Positions 37,609 through 47,141 of a DNA stretch of 64,000 nucleotides are shown in pieces. The notes below the pieces were generated by a model that was not told the origin of the DNA, made no database searches, and worked only from the letters and a program-made list of their open reading frames with translations. A program made the position numbers and the translations under genes. Position 1 is the first letter of the stretch. Each line of letters starts with the position of its first letter. The DNA is from Pyropia yezoensis (Eukaryota; Rhodophyta; Bangiophyceae; Bangiales; Bangiaceae): NCBI GenBank assembly GCA_009829735.1, contig CM020619.1, positions 11,026,375 to 11,090,374 of the forward strand. The letters run 5' to 3'.

Positions 37609-40600
37609 TCACGTTGAGGGAGGGCTGTTAGGGTCTATCTCATTCCGGGCACAGTACGCCCGGACCTTCTCAGCGGGAAGGTCCTCCACATACTCCCACG
37701 TATCATCCTTGGCTTTGTAGCCAAACCAACGCACCCTCAACATGAGGCGGTTAGTGTCCTCATCGCATCCGTGGTCGATGAACTTATCGAACACGTACTC
37801 CTGCGGGCCCTGTTTGGCCGCAGGCAGTGCGGGGAGGCGCCACGCTTCCAAAGCACGCGCCCAAGCTGGGTCGCTTGCAGGCGGTGGTGCAACTTTGACC
37901 ACGTCCTGTCCGTTCACTGTGCGGACCCCATCTTCACTTTCGATGGTGAAGCGCCGCCCATCAGTACGAAGGACCTGGTACGGTCCCTTCGTCTGGAATA
38001 CCAACTTACCCCCAGTTGGGGTGTGTGAGTGAACCAGCACCCAGTCACCCTGCTCGGGGACATGCTTAGCATTGCGCACCTTTTTGTCAAAGGTACGCTT
38101 GTAGCGCTTTGGTGCTTTGTCCATCTCAGCCCTGACTTTCGGGATGAGGTTTTCAAGCCTAGCAGCGAACTCCGCCTTACTCTCAGTAGGAGTAGGCGTA
38201 CTGCCACTATCCTCCCCAGTTGGGAGCGACCGCCGCACGGCAATAGACCGCACACGACGGGGGGTCACAAAAGCAAGGGGTACTTCCCCGGTAGATGAGT
38301 AAACCTGCGAATTGTAGGCAGTAGTAAGAATAGAAATGTATTGGTCCCACGTCTTCACGTGCTCACTCACATAGTGGCGCAGCTGCCGAACAATAGTTTT
38401 GTTGAAGCGCTCCACTTGCCCATTAGTTTGTGGGTGGTAGGGGGTGGCATAGTTTGCCTTAACCCCCAACATATCCAGCACTCCCTGAAACAGTACAGAC
38501 GCAATTGCGGTCCATTGTCCGATAGTGTACTATCTGGGATGCCATACGCGGCAACCCAGTGATCTAGGAAGGCTGACACGACCGACATGGCCTTGATCTC
38601 TGCCAGTGGGATCGCTCGCGTAAGTTTCGTGAAGCGGTCACAGATGACCAGGAGGTACTGGTTGCCCTCCTCCGTCACTGGCAGTGGCTTAAGGATGTCC
38701 ATCGCCAACGCGGCGAAGGGCTCCTTGGCCGGGAACAATAGCATAGCCATACTAGGCCGCCGTTCCATCAGACGGTTCTGTGCACAACTTGTGCAGGCAG
38801 CCACCCAACTGTAGATGTCCACCACCATGGACGGCCAGTAGTACCTGGTCCTCAGGGTCTGGTACAGTTTACTAGACCCCAGGTGTCCACCCGTGGGAGC
38901 GTTGTGCTCCCTCTCAAGGATACTGTCCTTGAGGGATGCGGGGACGACAAGTTGTTCGGTCCCCTGGAATACCCCCCTCCTCATGAGGAGGCCATCGTCT
39001 CCCAGAAAGAAACGCGTCTCCACCACTGTATCCAGTATATCCCTCTGCGACTTGCAGAAGGGATCCTCGGCCTGGACCTTCACCACCTCGTCCAGGGGCA
39101 GGGGCAAGTACTTCTTGTTCCCTGGCGCCTCGGGGTTCAACGCCTGACCCGAGCGCGTGACTACCCCCACGATGGGGATGTCCTCATCGACTGGGTTAGT
39201 GTCCAGCCCCTCGGTAGGTACCCGAGAGAGGCCGTCGGCAAGGGCATGTTGCCTGCCAGGTCGGTACTCAATGTCAAAGTTGAAGGGTGCCAGTCGCACC
39301 CTCCACCGATTGAGACGAGTGTTCGTACAGTCCGTCTTAAAGATGAACTGCAATGCGCGGTGGTCACAGCGGATGAGGAACTTCTCACCCTCTAGGTAGT
39401 GACGAAGTGACGTCACCGCCCACACCACTGCGAGTCCTTCCAACTCGGTGACTCCGTAGTTCTTCTCGGCCGAGTTCAGCCCCTTACGGAAGTATCCCAC
39501 CGGCAAGTACTCCTTGTCCGGCTGCTGCTGAAGCAACACACAACCAAGTTGGTCGTAGCTAGCGTCCACATTCAGGATGTAGTGGCCTCCCAACCTGGGA
39601 ATAGCCAAGATGGGGGGCTTCAGCAGAAGGTCCCGAAGAGTCTCAAAGGATTCCTGCTCCACCCGACTTGGGGGAGGTAGGTTCTTCGGGAGCGTTGAGC
39701 TCACTAACTCATTCAACGGCTTCGCCACCTTGGCGAAGCCCTTGGTGAAACGTCGGTACGCGTTACACATCCCGAGGAAGCTCCTCATCTGGGTCTGGGT
39801 CCGGGGGTACTGAGCCTTACGAATGGCCCTCAAGTTCTTCTCGTTAACACTGAGACGCCCCGGACGGACAACATGTCCCAAGTACTCCACCTCTTGAGTG
39901 AAGAGGTGGCACTTACTCGCCTTCAGTGACACACCGGCGTCAGCAAGTAGCTTGAACACCTGGCCAAGATGGCCAATGTGTTCCTCCGGACTTCGGGAGA
40001 ACACAATGATATCGTCTAGGTACACAAGACAGATCTGCCACCGTACTCCGGCCAGAATCATGTCCATAGCGCGCTGGAAAGTTTCCGGCGCGTTACACAG
40101 ACCAAACGGTAGACGCTTGCACTGGTAGGTACCACAGTGACAGGTAAAGGTAGTTTTACGCCTGTCCTCAGGGGCAATGGGAATTTGCCAGTACCCCGCG
40201 TTACAGTCCAGGGTAGAGAACACGTTCGCTTCCCCCAGAGAGTCCAGACAGTCATCCATCCTAGGTAGGGGATAACTGTCCTTCACCGTGCTCTCGTTGA
40301 GCTTACGGTAGTCGATACAAAACCGGGGGGTCCCATCAACTTTGGGGACGATAACCACCGGACTCGCCCACTCGGCGTTGCTGGCCTCGATCACATCGAG
40401 GGCCTCCATGCGAGCAACTTGCTCCTTAACGAGGGCCCTTGAACGAGGTCCTCCCCTATACGGTTGTTGGCGTATAGGGGGTGCACCGGGCTTCAACTCG
40501 ATCCGGTGTTGGGTGGCTCTCATGAGTCCCAATTGACCATCCCACAACTTGTGATATTGGTCCAAGAGGCGTTCAACTTGAACCCTCAACCTGGGGGGGA

Positions 40601-41592
40601 CACCCTCCATGTTCACATGGGGCCGATGAGAGGCGGCCGACTTGGCTTGATGCTTCTCCTTTCCGGACTTCGGGTCGCTATTTGCGCCCGCGTTGAGGGT
40701 GACCGCTACTACCCGTCCCTCGTGTTGGTCGATATAGCCGAACTTGGCTCCCGACTTGAAGTACTGGGGCGACGAGCTCAGGTTCATCACCTGTATCCTC
40801 CACGGGACTCAGGCTTTGGAGTCCATCGTGCCAAGGGCAACATGCACTTGGTGCTTGCGAGCAAGACGGGGGTAAGGGTGCACCAACCCGTTCCCCGTAA
40901 AATCAGTTACAACGTCAACGTGCGCCACCGAGTTGGGGGGCAACGTGACTTTACGGGCTAGACGCAGGGTAGCAGTAAACCCTTCCCTCACAGAGCAAAC
41001 AGGCTTCGACTGTGAGACTGTCACAGGAGCCACAGACTTTCCCTTACCAAGGATGGGGATAGTCTCCCCATTCATCAACTTGACCCAGTACTCAGGGCCA
41101 CAAATCAAAGGCACTTAAGTAACAACGTAAGGGGTACCCAGAAGCAGGGGTACCGATATATTCTCAACTACACCATAGGTCACGTCGACCTCATGGGTCC
41201 CCAACCTAGTTGGTAGGGTCACGGCACCAACGATGGGAAGTACCCCACCATTGATGTCAATCATATGGTCAGCTTTGGACCTCCAGCGTTGGAGCTTCAC
41301 CTCCTTGGGTAATAGCGACTTGCGTATCAAGGAGGCTCCTGACCCGGTATCAAGTACGATACGGGGCACAACAGGCGCGGCCGGGGGCAAGTTGCACCCA
41401 TCCAGCCACCTGGAAGTTCTCACCCGTCAGCACCGCGATGACCCGACGTGGGTTTACGTTCTTGGGGAGTCCTACCCGAGGTGGACGGACTCCCTTAGGT
41501 CGCCGCAGTATCCGGCACGGTTGGTTCGTCCTCCTGGCCCACTTGGCCGAGGCTGCCGTTGTGAGCTTCGGACGACCAGCCCCAACGGTCAT
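37609..41592 (-). pseudogene. E1 pol (protease-RT-RNase H-integrase-chromodomain), broken
   Basis: Retroelement polyprotein on the minus strand. The first codons (41592) overlap the gag stop as ATGA. The protease active site VLDTGSGASLI lies near 41360. RT has CIDYRKLNESTVKD and the YLDD box near 40020. RNase H has ILNVDASYDQLGCVLL and ends at HALADGLSR. The integrase zinc finger is HNAPTGGHLG with CTSCAQNR, then the core SDNGP and YHPQTNGQVERFN. A full chromodomain (YVFDKFIDHGCDEDTNRLML, then WFGYKAKDDTWEYVEDLP) ends at 37609. Breaks: a frame change near 41400, in-frame stops at 41115-41117 and 40809-40811, and a frame change near 38490-38500 in the integrase core. It is not translatable as it stands. 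Confidence 0.88.
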
Positions 41593-43535
41593 TCGTTTCC
41601 CGCCGACTTGGCGTCCGAATCTGAGGGCGGGGAGGAAGACGACGAGTCCGAGGACGACGTGTCCGCCTCCTCCGCCGAGGGTGTGGCGACCGCGACGACC
41701 GGTCGAGACCCACCCTCGCGGCGTGGACGTACTTCGTTCGTAGCCGACTTCTTACTCGCATTCCTAACAAGTTGTTGGATGCGTTTACTCAACTTGGGGC
41801 AATCATATGCCCAGTGTCCATCGGAGTTGCAGTTCCAACACCGATGGTCTGTTCCGGGAGGGGTCTTCCCAACTGGGGAAGACGAAGGGATACCCTGGGA
41901 AGTTCCCACGGCAGCTACCACCCTCTCCTTGCGGATTCGGCGTGCCTCTCTCAACTCTCTGACCTGGCGCGCCTCCTCCCGTTCCTTGGCCAACTCGGCC
42001 TGACGCTCCTGGCGTTGTTCCTCCCGCAACTTGCGGTAGGCCTCGCCTCTGCGATAGGCGAACCTGGCCAGCTCGGCCAGGGTCGCCCGGGCAGTGTTAT
42101 GCTCCCGGGTCTCCATCCGGACTGACCAATGGAGTCCCTCCACAAACCGACTCTTCACCACAGCTTGTGGATGAAGAAACCCACAAAGATTGTTGAGCTT
42201 ACGGACTCGCTCCGCAAAGGACAACTCGTCCTCCGCCTCTTCCTGGTGGGCTTGCGTAAACTCCTCGACTTGAGAAGCCAACGCTGCCTCATCAACCATG
42301 GCTCTCAACAACCAGTTGACGAGCTCCAAATAGGACGTCACTTCCCCAGCGCCTCCACTTGGGGAGCTGGGCATAACGGACATAAGTTCTGTCCGTAGGT
42401 CGCCCTTCGTAAACTCCTGTAGCATGTAAAAAGCCATGCCTTCACTTATGGCATTGTCGTCACAGGCTTTTGTGAAACGACGTAGGAACTCAAAGACACG
42501 GAGGGGGGGAGTTCCATCCCACTCCGCTTTGTGCCCAAAAGAATGAAGTGCATTCTTCTTGGCACGGCCCATGGCTCGGGCCTGGTCAGGACCATACACT
42601 ACCGACTTGTTGTGGAGGGCGTAGGTCTCACAGTCAAAGATCCGCTGGTCGACCGGGTTGGCTACCTGGATCTTGGGCGGCACCTCACGTTGACGGAACA
42701 GCCGCTGTGGCACTGGGGTAAGTTCACCCTCAGTGCCTGTAGTCCGGCGCGGCGTGCTTGGTGTAGCCGCCGGCGTTTCCGGGGGGAACTCCCCCATGAA
42801 GGGCGTACGCCCCACCGAGTATGGTGTGGCTCCCTCGTTGGGAGTCACAGGAGTCGCCCCCAGTTCGGGGCGACCCGGAATAGGCGTCAGGAGAGATTCC
42901 CCCTGCGCCTGCGGGCTCGAAAGCCCCAGTCCGGTCTGGACATTAAGGCCATCTGGCAAACTCGCCACAATCTGATTCAGAATAGTATTCGTCATCGTGA
43001 CCACCAGGTCCGGCAAAGTCTGCCGCAACACATTGGTCGCCTCCCGACGGACAGTTTCCGCGAGGAGTGGATTGACAACTCCAGTTGAGTCTCGGTCCGC
43101 CTCCGGGAGTCCACCTGAGGGGTAACCACGTTCCTCAGGGGTCTCAACCGGGGGCATGGGCGCGAGCCCATCGCCGACCAACGGAGGTCCGCCGTCCTCC
43201 GAAAGCCTAGTTGGCGACGGCTCCAAGCCAAAGTTGGCTCCAACCCGAGTGGAACCCGCGGGGACAGTCCTCACCCCTTGGGACGTTCCCGTTGAGTATA
43301 CCACACGGTGGCCAGACTTCGGCCCACCCACATCAGAAGTGTCACCCGAGTGAACTCCCGACTGAGTCGGAGTGGCCTGTTGCCCGCCCGTACTTCCAGT
43401 CCTGCTGGCTTGAGGGACCTCTAGTCCCTCTGCGACCCCAGGTAAACCCACCTGTGTCTCACCAGTATTCAAAGGCACTGAAGTACGTGCGTCACCCGTG
43501 TACTCCCCGGACGACGGAGGGTCCGAGCTAGCCAT
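41589..43535 (-). CDS. E1 gag
   Basis: 648 residues from ATG 43535. A long Thr/Pro/Gly-rich N-terminal half is followed by a capsid-like helical region with FEFLRRFTKACDDNAISEGM, LEFVNWLLRAMV-like helices and EDELSFAERVRKLNNLCGFL. An Arg/Glu-rich coiled stretch (KLREEQRQERQAELAKEREE) and one CCHC zinc knuckle (CWNCNSDGHWAYDC, residues 566-579) come next. The C-terminus is acidic and Ser-rich. It forms the particle shell and binds RNA in this element class. The frame is intact although pol is not. The stop TGA overlaps an ATG of the pol frame. Confidence 0.88.
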   Translation of the reverse strand: MASSDPPSSGEYTGDARTSVPLNTGETQVGLPGVAEGLEVPQASRTGSTGGQQATPTQSGVHSGDTSDVGGPKSGHRVVYSTGTSQGVRTVPAGSTRVGANFGLEPSPTRLSEDGGPPLVGDGLAPMPPVETPEERGYPSGGLPEADRDSTGVVNPLLAETVRREATNVLRQTLPDLVVTMTNTILNQIVASLPDGLNVQTGLGLSSPQAQGESLLTPIPGRPELGATPVTPNEGATPYSVGRTPFMGEFPPETPAATPSTPRRTTGTEGELTPVPQRLFRQREVPPKIQVANPVDQRIFDCETYALHNKSVVYGPDQARAMGRAKKNALHSFGHKAEWDGTPPLRVFEFLRRFTKACDDNAISEGMAFYMLQEFTKGDLRTELMSVMPSSPSGGAGEVTSYLELVNWLLRAMVDEAALASQVEEFTQAHQEEAEDELSFAERVRKLNNLCGFLHPQAVVKSRFVEGLHWSVRMETREHNTARATLAELARFAYRRGEAYRKLREEQRQERQAELAKEREEARQVRELREARRIRKERVVAAVGTSQGIPSSSPVGKTPPGTDHRCWNCNSDGHWAYDCPKLSKRIQQLVRNASKKSATNEVRPRREGGSRPVVAVATPSAEEADTSSSDSSSSSPPSDSDAKSAGNE

Positions 43536-43632
43536 GTTGGCTGACGATCCGTACGACACGGTCCAAGTCCACCGTTCCTCTGAGACAGAGGGCCCCCTAC
43601 ACCCGGGTGCACCCGGAGGTAAAGTTTACCTC

Positions 43633-43652
43633 TGTCCCCTGCTGCTCCACCA
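43633..43652 (-). other. E1 primer-binding site
   Basis: On the minus strand, two bases after the 5' LTR, TGGTGGAGCAGCAGGGGACA is complementary to a tRNA 3' end finishing ...CUGCUCCACCA. The same site occurs in E2 and E3. It is not the initiator-Met type. Confidence 0.75.
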
Positions 43653-43654
43653 AA

Positions 43655-44124
43655 TGTGGCAAAAACCACATGCACACACGGCACCCAAGTTGGGGCGGTG
43701 TGCAAGGGCTGCCTCCCGTGTCGGGGGAACCGGAAGAAGTGCAAGTCGCACACACTCTGTCCCTGTTGTGGGGCAAACCCCCCACGGACAAACAAGAGGA
43801 TGGTGTGTGGTCCAACAGTTTCTTGGTCGGGACGGGGACGCAGGGCCAAGCCCCGCTGTCCCTCCCCTTATCCCCCCAGGGTCCACTCAGAATCTCGCCA
43901 CTCAGAATCTCCCACCCCAGCACCTGCCCACCGGGCCACACGAAAATTCAAGACGATAAATGCAGAAAACCCTCAAATCCAAGTTGGATTTACTACTAAG
44001 CTAACTATCCCAAACTTAGGGAATATGGACCCAAATGCAGGGGGAGGAACGGATCAGGCTAGTGGCCTGCCGCCCCTTGCATGGCACGTGTTGCCCCCCC
44101 TACCTTGGGGTCAATACTGCCACA
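43655..44124 (-). repeat. E1 5' LTR
   Basis: 470 bp, ends TGTGGCA and TGCCACA. It interrupts the integrase reading of the E3 fragment at 44125. Confidence 0.92.
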
Positions 44125-44362
44125 CTCCGTAAGCACTAATCCAGTGGTCAGCCACTGCGTTCATGATCGTGTAGGCCGTGTCGTTCGGGATGGCTACTGC
44201 TCGTGACAGCTTAGTAAAGCGGTCCGACATAACCGGGGTGTACCTGTTCCCTTCTTCCGCTATCGGAAGTGGCCCGAGTATGTCGATAGCGACTTGCTCG
44301 TTGGGCCCATCGGGAGGGAATAGTTTCATAGCGGATGCCCGCCTTTGACGACTAATACGATT
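44125..44362 (-). mobile_element. E3 fragment: integrase piece between E1 and E2
   Basis: The minus strand reads RASAMKLFPPDGPNEQVAID, then ILGPLPIAEEGNRY and MNAVADHWISAYG, nearly identical to residues 1015-1085 of E2 pol. The sequence is continuous, across E2, with 55458 onwards (HPCARNR | ISRQRRASAM). It shows that E2 jumped into the integrase of E3 and that E1 cut E3 again at 44124. Confidence 0.9.
44358..44362. repeat. target-site duplication of E2, left copy (CGATT)
   Basis: CGATT directly precedes the E2 5' LTR and is repeated at 55458-55462 after the 3' LTR. A five-base duplication is normal for Ty3/Gypsy integrases. Confidence 0.95.
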
Positions 44363-44724
44363 TGTAGCAATATGGTTGTCCGTATCGTGACCCTAATATC
44401 AGGGGGGCTACTTCTAGTCCTTAACTTCAATTTGAGAGTCCGAGCTGGTCACGGTATCTATAAGTTACGTATGACCAGAGGGACTTGCATCTTGGGGTGG
44501 AGGGTAGTTAGTAGTGTCTCCGAGGGTTTATAGCGAGGGGGCCGGCGGCGAATCCACCGCCGGCCAAGGTAGAACAACAAACCCCTCCCATTTGGGCTCC
44601 CATCTTGGTCCCGTGGCTTGCGCTCCAAGGACAGCAACCTTGGCCTCCCGGTGACGTTGGTGCCGATCCCCCTTGGTGAGTGTTCCCTGAGAGTGGACGT
44701 GCGACGGATTCCTATTGTGCTACA
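44363..44724 (+). repeat. E2 5' LTR
   Basis: 362 bp, begins TGTAGCA and ends TGCTACA. It includes a strong hairpin (GGCCGGCGG, loop, CCGCCGGCC, near 44540-44565) that also occurs in the other LTRs of this family. Confidence 0.95.
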
Positions 44725-44725
44725 T

Positions 44726-44745
44726 TGGTGGAGCAGCAGGGGACG
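44726..44745 (+). other. E2 primer-binding site
   Basis: TGGTGGAGCAGCAGGGGACG starts two bases after the LTR. It is identical in its first 19 bases to those of E1 and E3. Confidence 0.75.
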
Positions 44746-44949
44746 GGTTTCCGTCACCCTTGTGGTGACGCCGTCTTCGGCCCTGGCACACGGATAGGGA
44801 TCCGGTCCTTTTCTTGTACTCGTGGTGTTGCGACCTGATCGATTGTGTTGAGATTTTACCTGTGACTGTGACATACTGTTACTCTCCCCAATCTACCCCC
44901 TCGCTCTCTTATTCGTGGTGATCGTTGCGTCGGTGGACTGATTGTGACT

Positions 44950-46812
44950 ATGTCTACCCACGAGACGGGGAACGTTCAAGGCGACGGATCGGCGTCGACG
45001 CCAACTCCGGAGGTGACTACGGGAACCGGGATCGGGAACCCGATCGATAACATTGAGACGCCAATGCTTTCCGGTGCCGGATCGACGTTTGGCACGGCTC
45101 GGACGGCAGGAGGCGGGGGCCCGCCTCAACTGTCGTCGACCGACCTCACTCCGCCGCCTCCTTCACCAGGGGATTCCCTGATGGCATCATTGGCCCGCAT
45201 CGAGGCCCGGTTTTCCGGGCTCGACGCCCGTCAAGATCGGACGGAGGACGCAATGGCAGTGTTGATGTCAACACGGCACACGACGGGACCCCGTCGTGTT
45301 CCTCCCACACCGGTACGGTTCGAACCGGCCGGACTTCTTTCGGAGTCCACCAGGGTCAATCCCGGGGTTGCTACTCCTGGACAACCCCCGGACACAATGG
45401 GGTATGGGTCCGACTCGTCGGCAGAGTTGGATCGGAGTCACACGGAGCGATACGCTCGGAGCACCCGAAGCGGACTCCGCGGACACGACCCGGCGGATAC
45501 GTACGCCGGGGGAGAGTCGGTTATTGGGGGAGGGGGTACCCTCTCGCAGTACCCCCACGACGAAGGAGGCCAGGCAACTCGGGTTCCCGAGGTGCCGACG
45601 CCTGAAGTACCATCTTCAGTGGTGGAAGCTATGACCGCGCAGGTAACTGCGAGCCTACTGAAGCGGATGGAGTCCGATGAGTTCGCTCATCAACTGGCTA
45701 AGCGACTGGATATCCAGGACGCTGACACGGAGATCGTCAACGAGGTCTTCCGGTCGGTTCTTACTCCGGAACGTTATCGTTTGGAGGACCGCTCTACCAC
45801 CGTATCGGAATCGATGCGTAATACGTCGCATCGGGCGATCCGCTCTATGCAGACCCTTATGAAGGGAGTCCCTATGTTCGGGGGGCCGAACGGACGCCCG
45901 TTGGCAGTCATCGGCTTCTTGACTAGCTTCAAGGCAGCCGCAGACAAGGCGCTCGTTAACGAGGGGCTGGCCCTGGAGATCCTCCCGTTCTTTGTTGATG
46001 AACGGGTGCGAGGCATTCTTCGCCAGGCATCCCCGATGCCGGGAATGAGGGTCGCGGCCACCCCCATGGATTACCGTGGGATATTGAAGGAGCTGCTGAG
46101 CAGCTACCTCAGTGAGGACAAGTGCGAGGACCACTATCGGGCCCTTCGCACTGCCACCGCCCAGTCCTGGGAGGATGAGGAGATGTTTGGACGCCGGATC
46201 CAAGAGCTCGACTACGAGCTGGGGAAGCTCCTCGGAGAAGGGGAGCTACGGGCCATCCTGTTCGCAGGAGTACCCAACTACGTGCGGATATCCGCACGGG
46301 GCGCCAACACGGCACGGACGAACTTCAGTCGACTGATGCATATGTGCAAGTCCCTAGGGGACGCCTACCGGGTTCTACACCCGGAGTGTGCCTTGGCCCC
46401 GAAGCCCAAGGGTGAGGGAGGCAAGCCCAGTCTTACCCCGGTACCGAGGCAAGAGAAGGTGGAACGTAAGGCCGCACCAGTACTGGTGGCGACCGAACAT
46501 ACCCCTATTGGTGAGGATGACCCTCTAGTCGACCAACAGGGCCACCTGTTGCTACCGGCGACGCCGGTGATTGATGAACATGGTACGGTAGCGTACATCG
46601 CCCCGGCTGGAACCCAGTTCCAGGTCAACGAAGGAACGGGACGGCGCGTCCCGTATGTGCGGACTACGGGGTACTCCCCGGTGACGGGTAACCCTCACCA
46701 ACCCTTGCCAACATGGGCGGTGCGCACGGAGGCACCTCCGCAGATTGCGGGCCGACCCAACCGGTGGGGGGAGTCCATGTTCCGGTTGACCCAAGGACCC
46801 AAGGCCTACTAG
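44950..46812 (+). CDS. E2 gag (capsid part)
   Basis: 620 residues from the ATG at 44950. The N-terminal third is Thr/Gly/Pro-rich and disordered-looking. From about residue 220 a helical capsid-like region follows (VEAMTAQVTASLLKRMESDE, MQTLMKGVPMFGGPNGRPLA, DEEMFGRRIQELDYELGKLL, RTNFSRLMHMCKSLGDAYRV). The frame stops with TAG at 46810-46812, but the same frame reopens at once and contains a zinc knuckle (see 46867). A stop also occurs at the corresponding place in E3. The product should form the virus-like particle. Confidence 0.85.
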   Translation: MSTHETGNVQGDGSASTPTPEVTTGTGIGNPIDNIETPMLSGAGSTFGTARTAGGGGPPQLSSTDLTPPPPSPGDSLMASLARIEARFSGLDARQDRTEDAMAVLMSTRHTTGPRRVPPTPVRFEPAGLLSESTRVNPGVATPGQPPDTMGYGSDSSAELDRSHTERYARSTRSGLRGHDPADTYAGGESVIGGGGTLSQYPHDEGGQATRVPEVPTPEVPSSVVEAMTAQVTASLLKRMESDEFAHQLAKRLDIQDADTEIVNEVFRSVLTPERYRLEDRSTTVSESMRNTSHRAIRSMQTLMKGVPMFGGPNGRPLAVIGFLTSFKAAADKALVNEGLALEILPFFVDERVRGILRQASPMPGMRVAATPMDYRGILKELLSSYLSEDKCEDHYRALRTATAQSWEDEEMFGRRIQELDYELGKLLGEGELRAILFAGVPNYVRISARGANTARTNFSRLMHMCKSLGDAYRVLHPECALAPKPKGEGGKPSLTPVPRQEKVERKAAPVLVATEHTPIGEDDPLVDQQGHLLLPATPVIDEHGTVAYIAPAGTQFQVNEGTGRRVPYVRTTGYSPVTGNPHQPLPTWAVRTEAPPQIAGRPNRWGESMFRLTQGPKAY

Positions 46813-46866
46813 GGAGCAGGCACTCGGGCGCCCGAGGGAGGCAACCGTAGCTACGGGGCTACCCCG

Positions 46867-47133
46867 ATGCGAACTCAGGGGGGGACCGGCACGTCCGGGT
46901 GTATGTTGTGTGGGGATCCCCAGCACTGGGTGTCTTCCTGCCCACTCATCCCCGAGGAGTCTCGGCGGGCAGCGGCGCAACGCAAGGCATCCACCGGGGG
47001 GTATCCCGCCCGAGCACCCGGACCCGCACCGGGTAGGCAGCCAGCTCCAGGTGGAGTACTGGCCGTCGAGGGGGCACCTCCTCAGCCGGATGTCCCGGCG
47101 GACAGCACCCTACCAAGGGCAAGAAACGAGTAA
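46867..47133 (+). CDS. E2 zinc-knuckle (nucleocapsid) segment after the gag stop
   Basis: In the same frame as gag but downstream of its TAG. From ATG 46867 it encodes CMLCGDPQHWVSSC, a CCHC knuckle, in an 88-residue Pro/Ala/Arg-rich peptide ending eight bases before the pol ATG. It may be made by stop-codon readthrough, by reinitiation, or be lost in this copy. E3 keeps the knuckle (57848-58063, minus) with the same arrangement. Confidence 0.6.
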   Translation: MRTQGGTGTSGCMLCGDPQHWVSSCPLIPEESRRAAAQRKASTGGYPARAPGPAPGRQPAPGGVLAVEGAPPQPDVPADSTLPRARNE

Positions 47134-47141
47134 GAGGAAGG

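Larger units (their letters stand above)
34749..44124 (-). mobile_element. E1: Ty3/Gypsy chromovirus-type LTR retrotransposon, degraded
   Basis: A 9.4-kb element read on the minus strand: 5' LTR 43655-44124, primer site, gag, pol (protease, RT, RNase H, integrase, chromodomain), an antisense ORF, a purine tract at 35217-35230, and 3' LTR 34749-35216. The order RT-RNase H-integrase and the chromodomain place it among chromoviruses. Both LTRs begin TGTGGCA and end TGCCACA and differ at roughly ten positions. Pol carries at least two in-frame stops and two frame changes. The bases next to the two LTRs (GGTAG left, CTCCG right) do not form a duplication, and the flanks come from different parts of E2-family elements. 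Confidence 0.9.
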
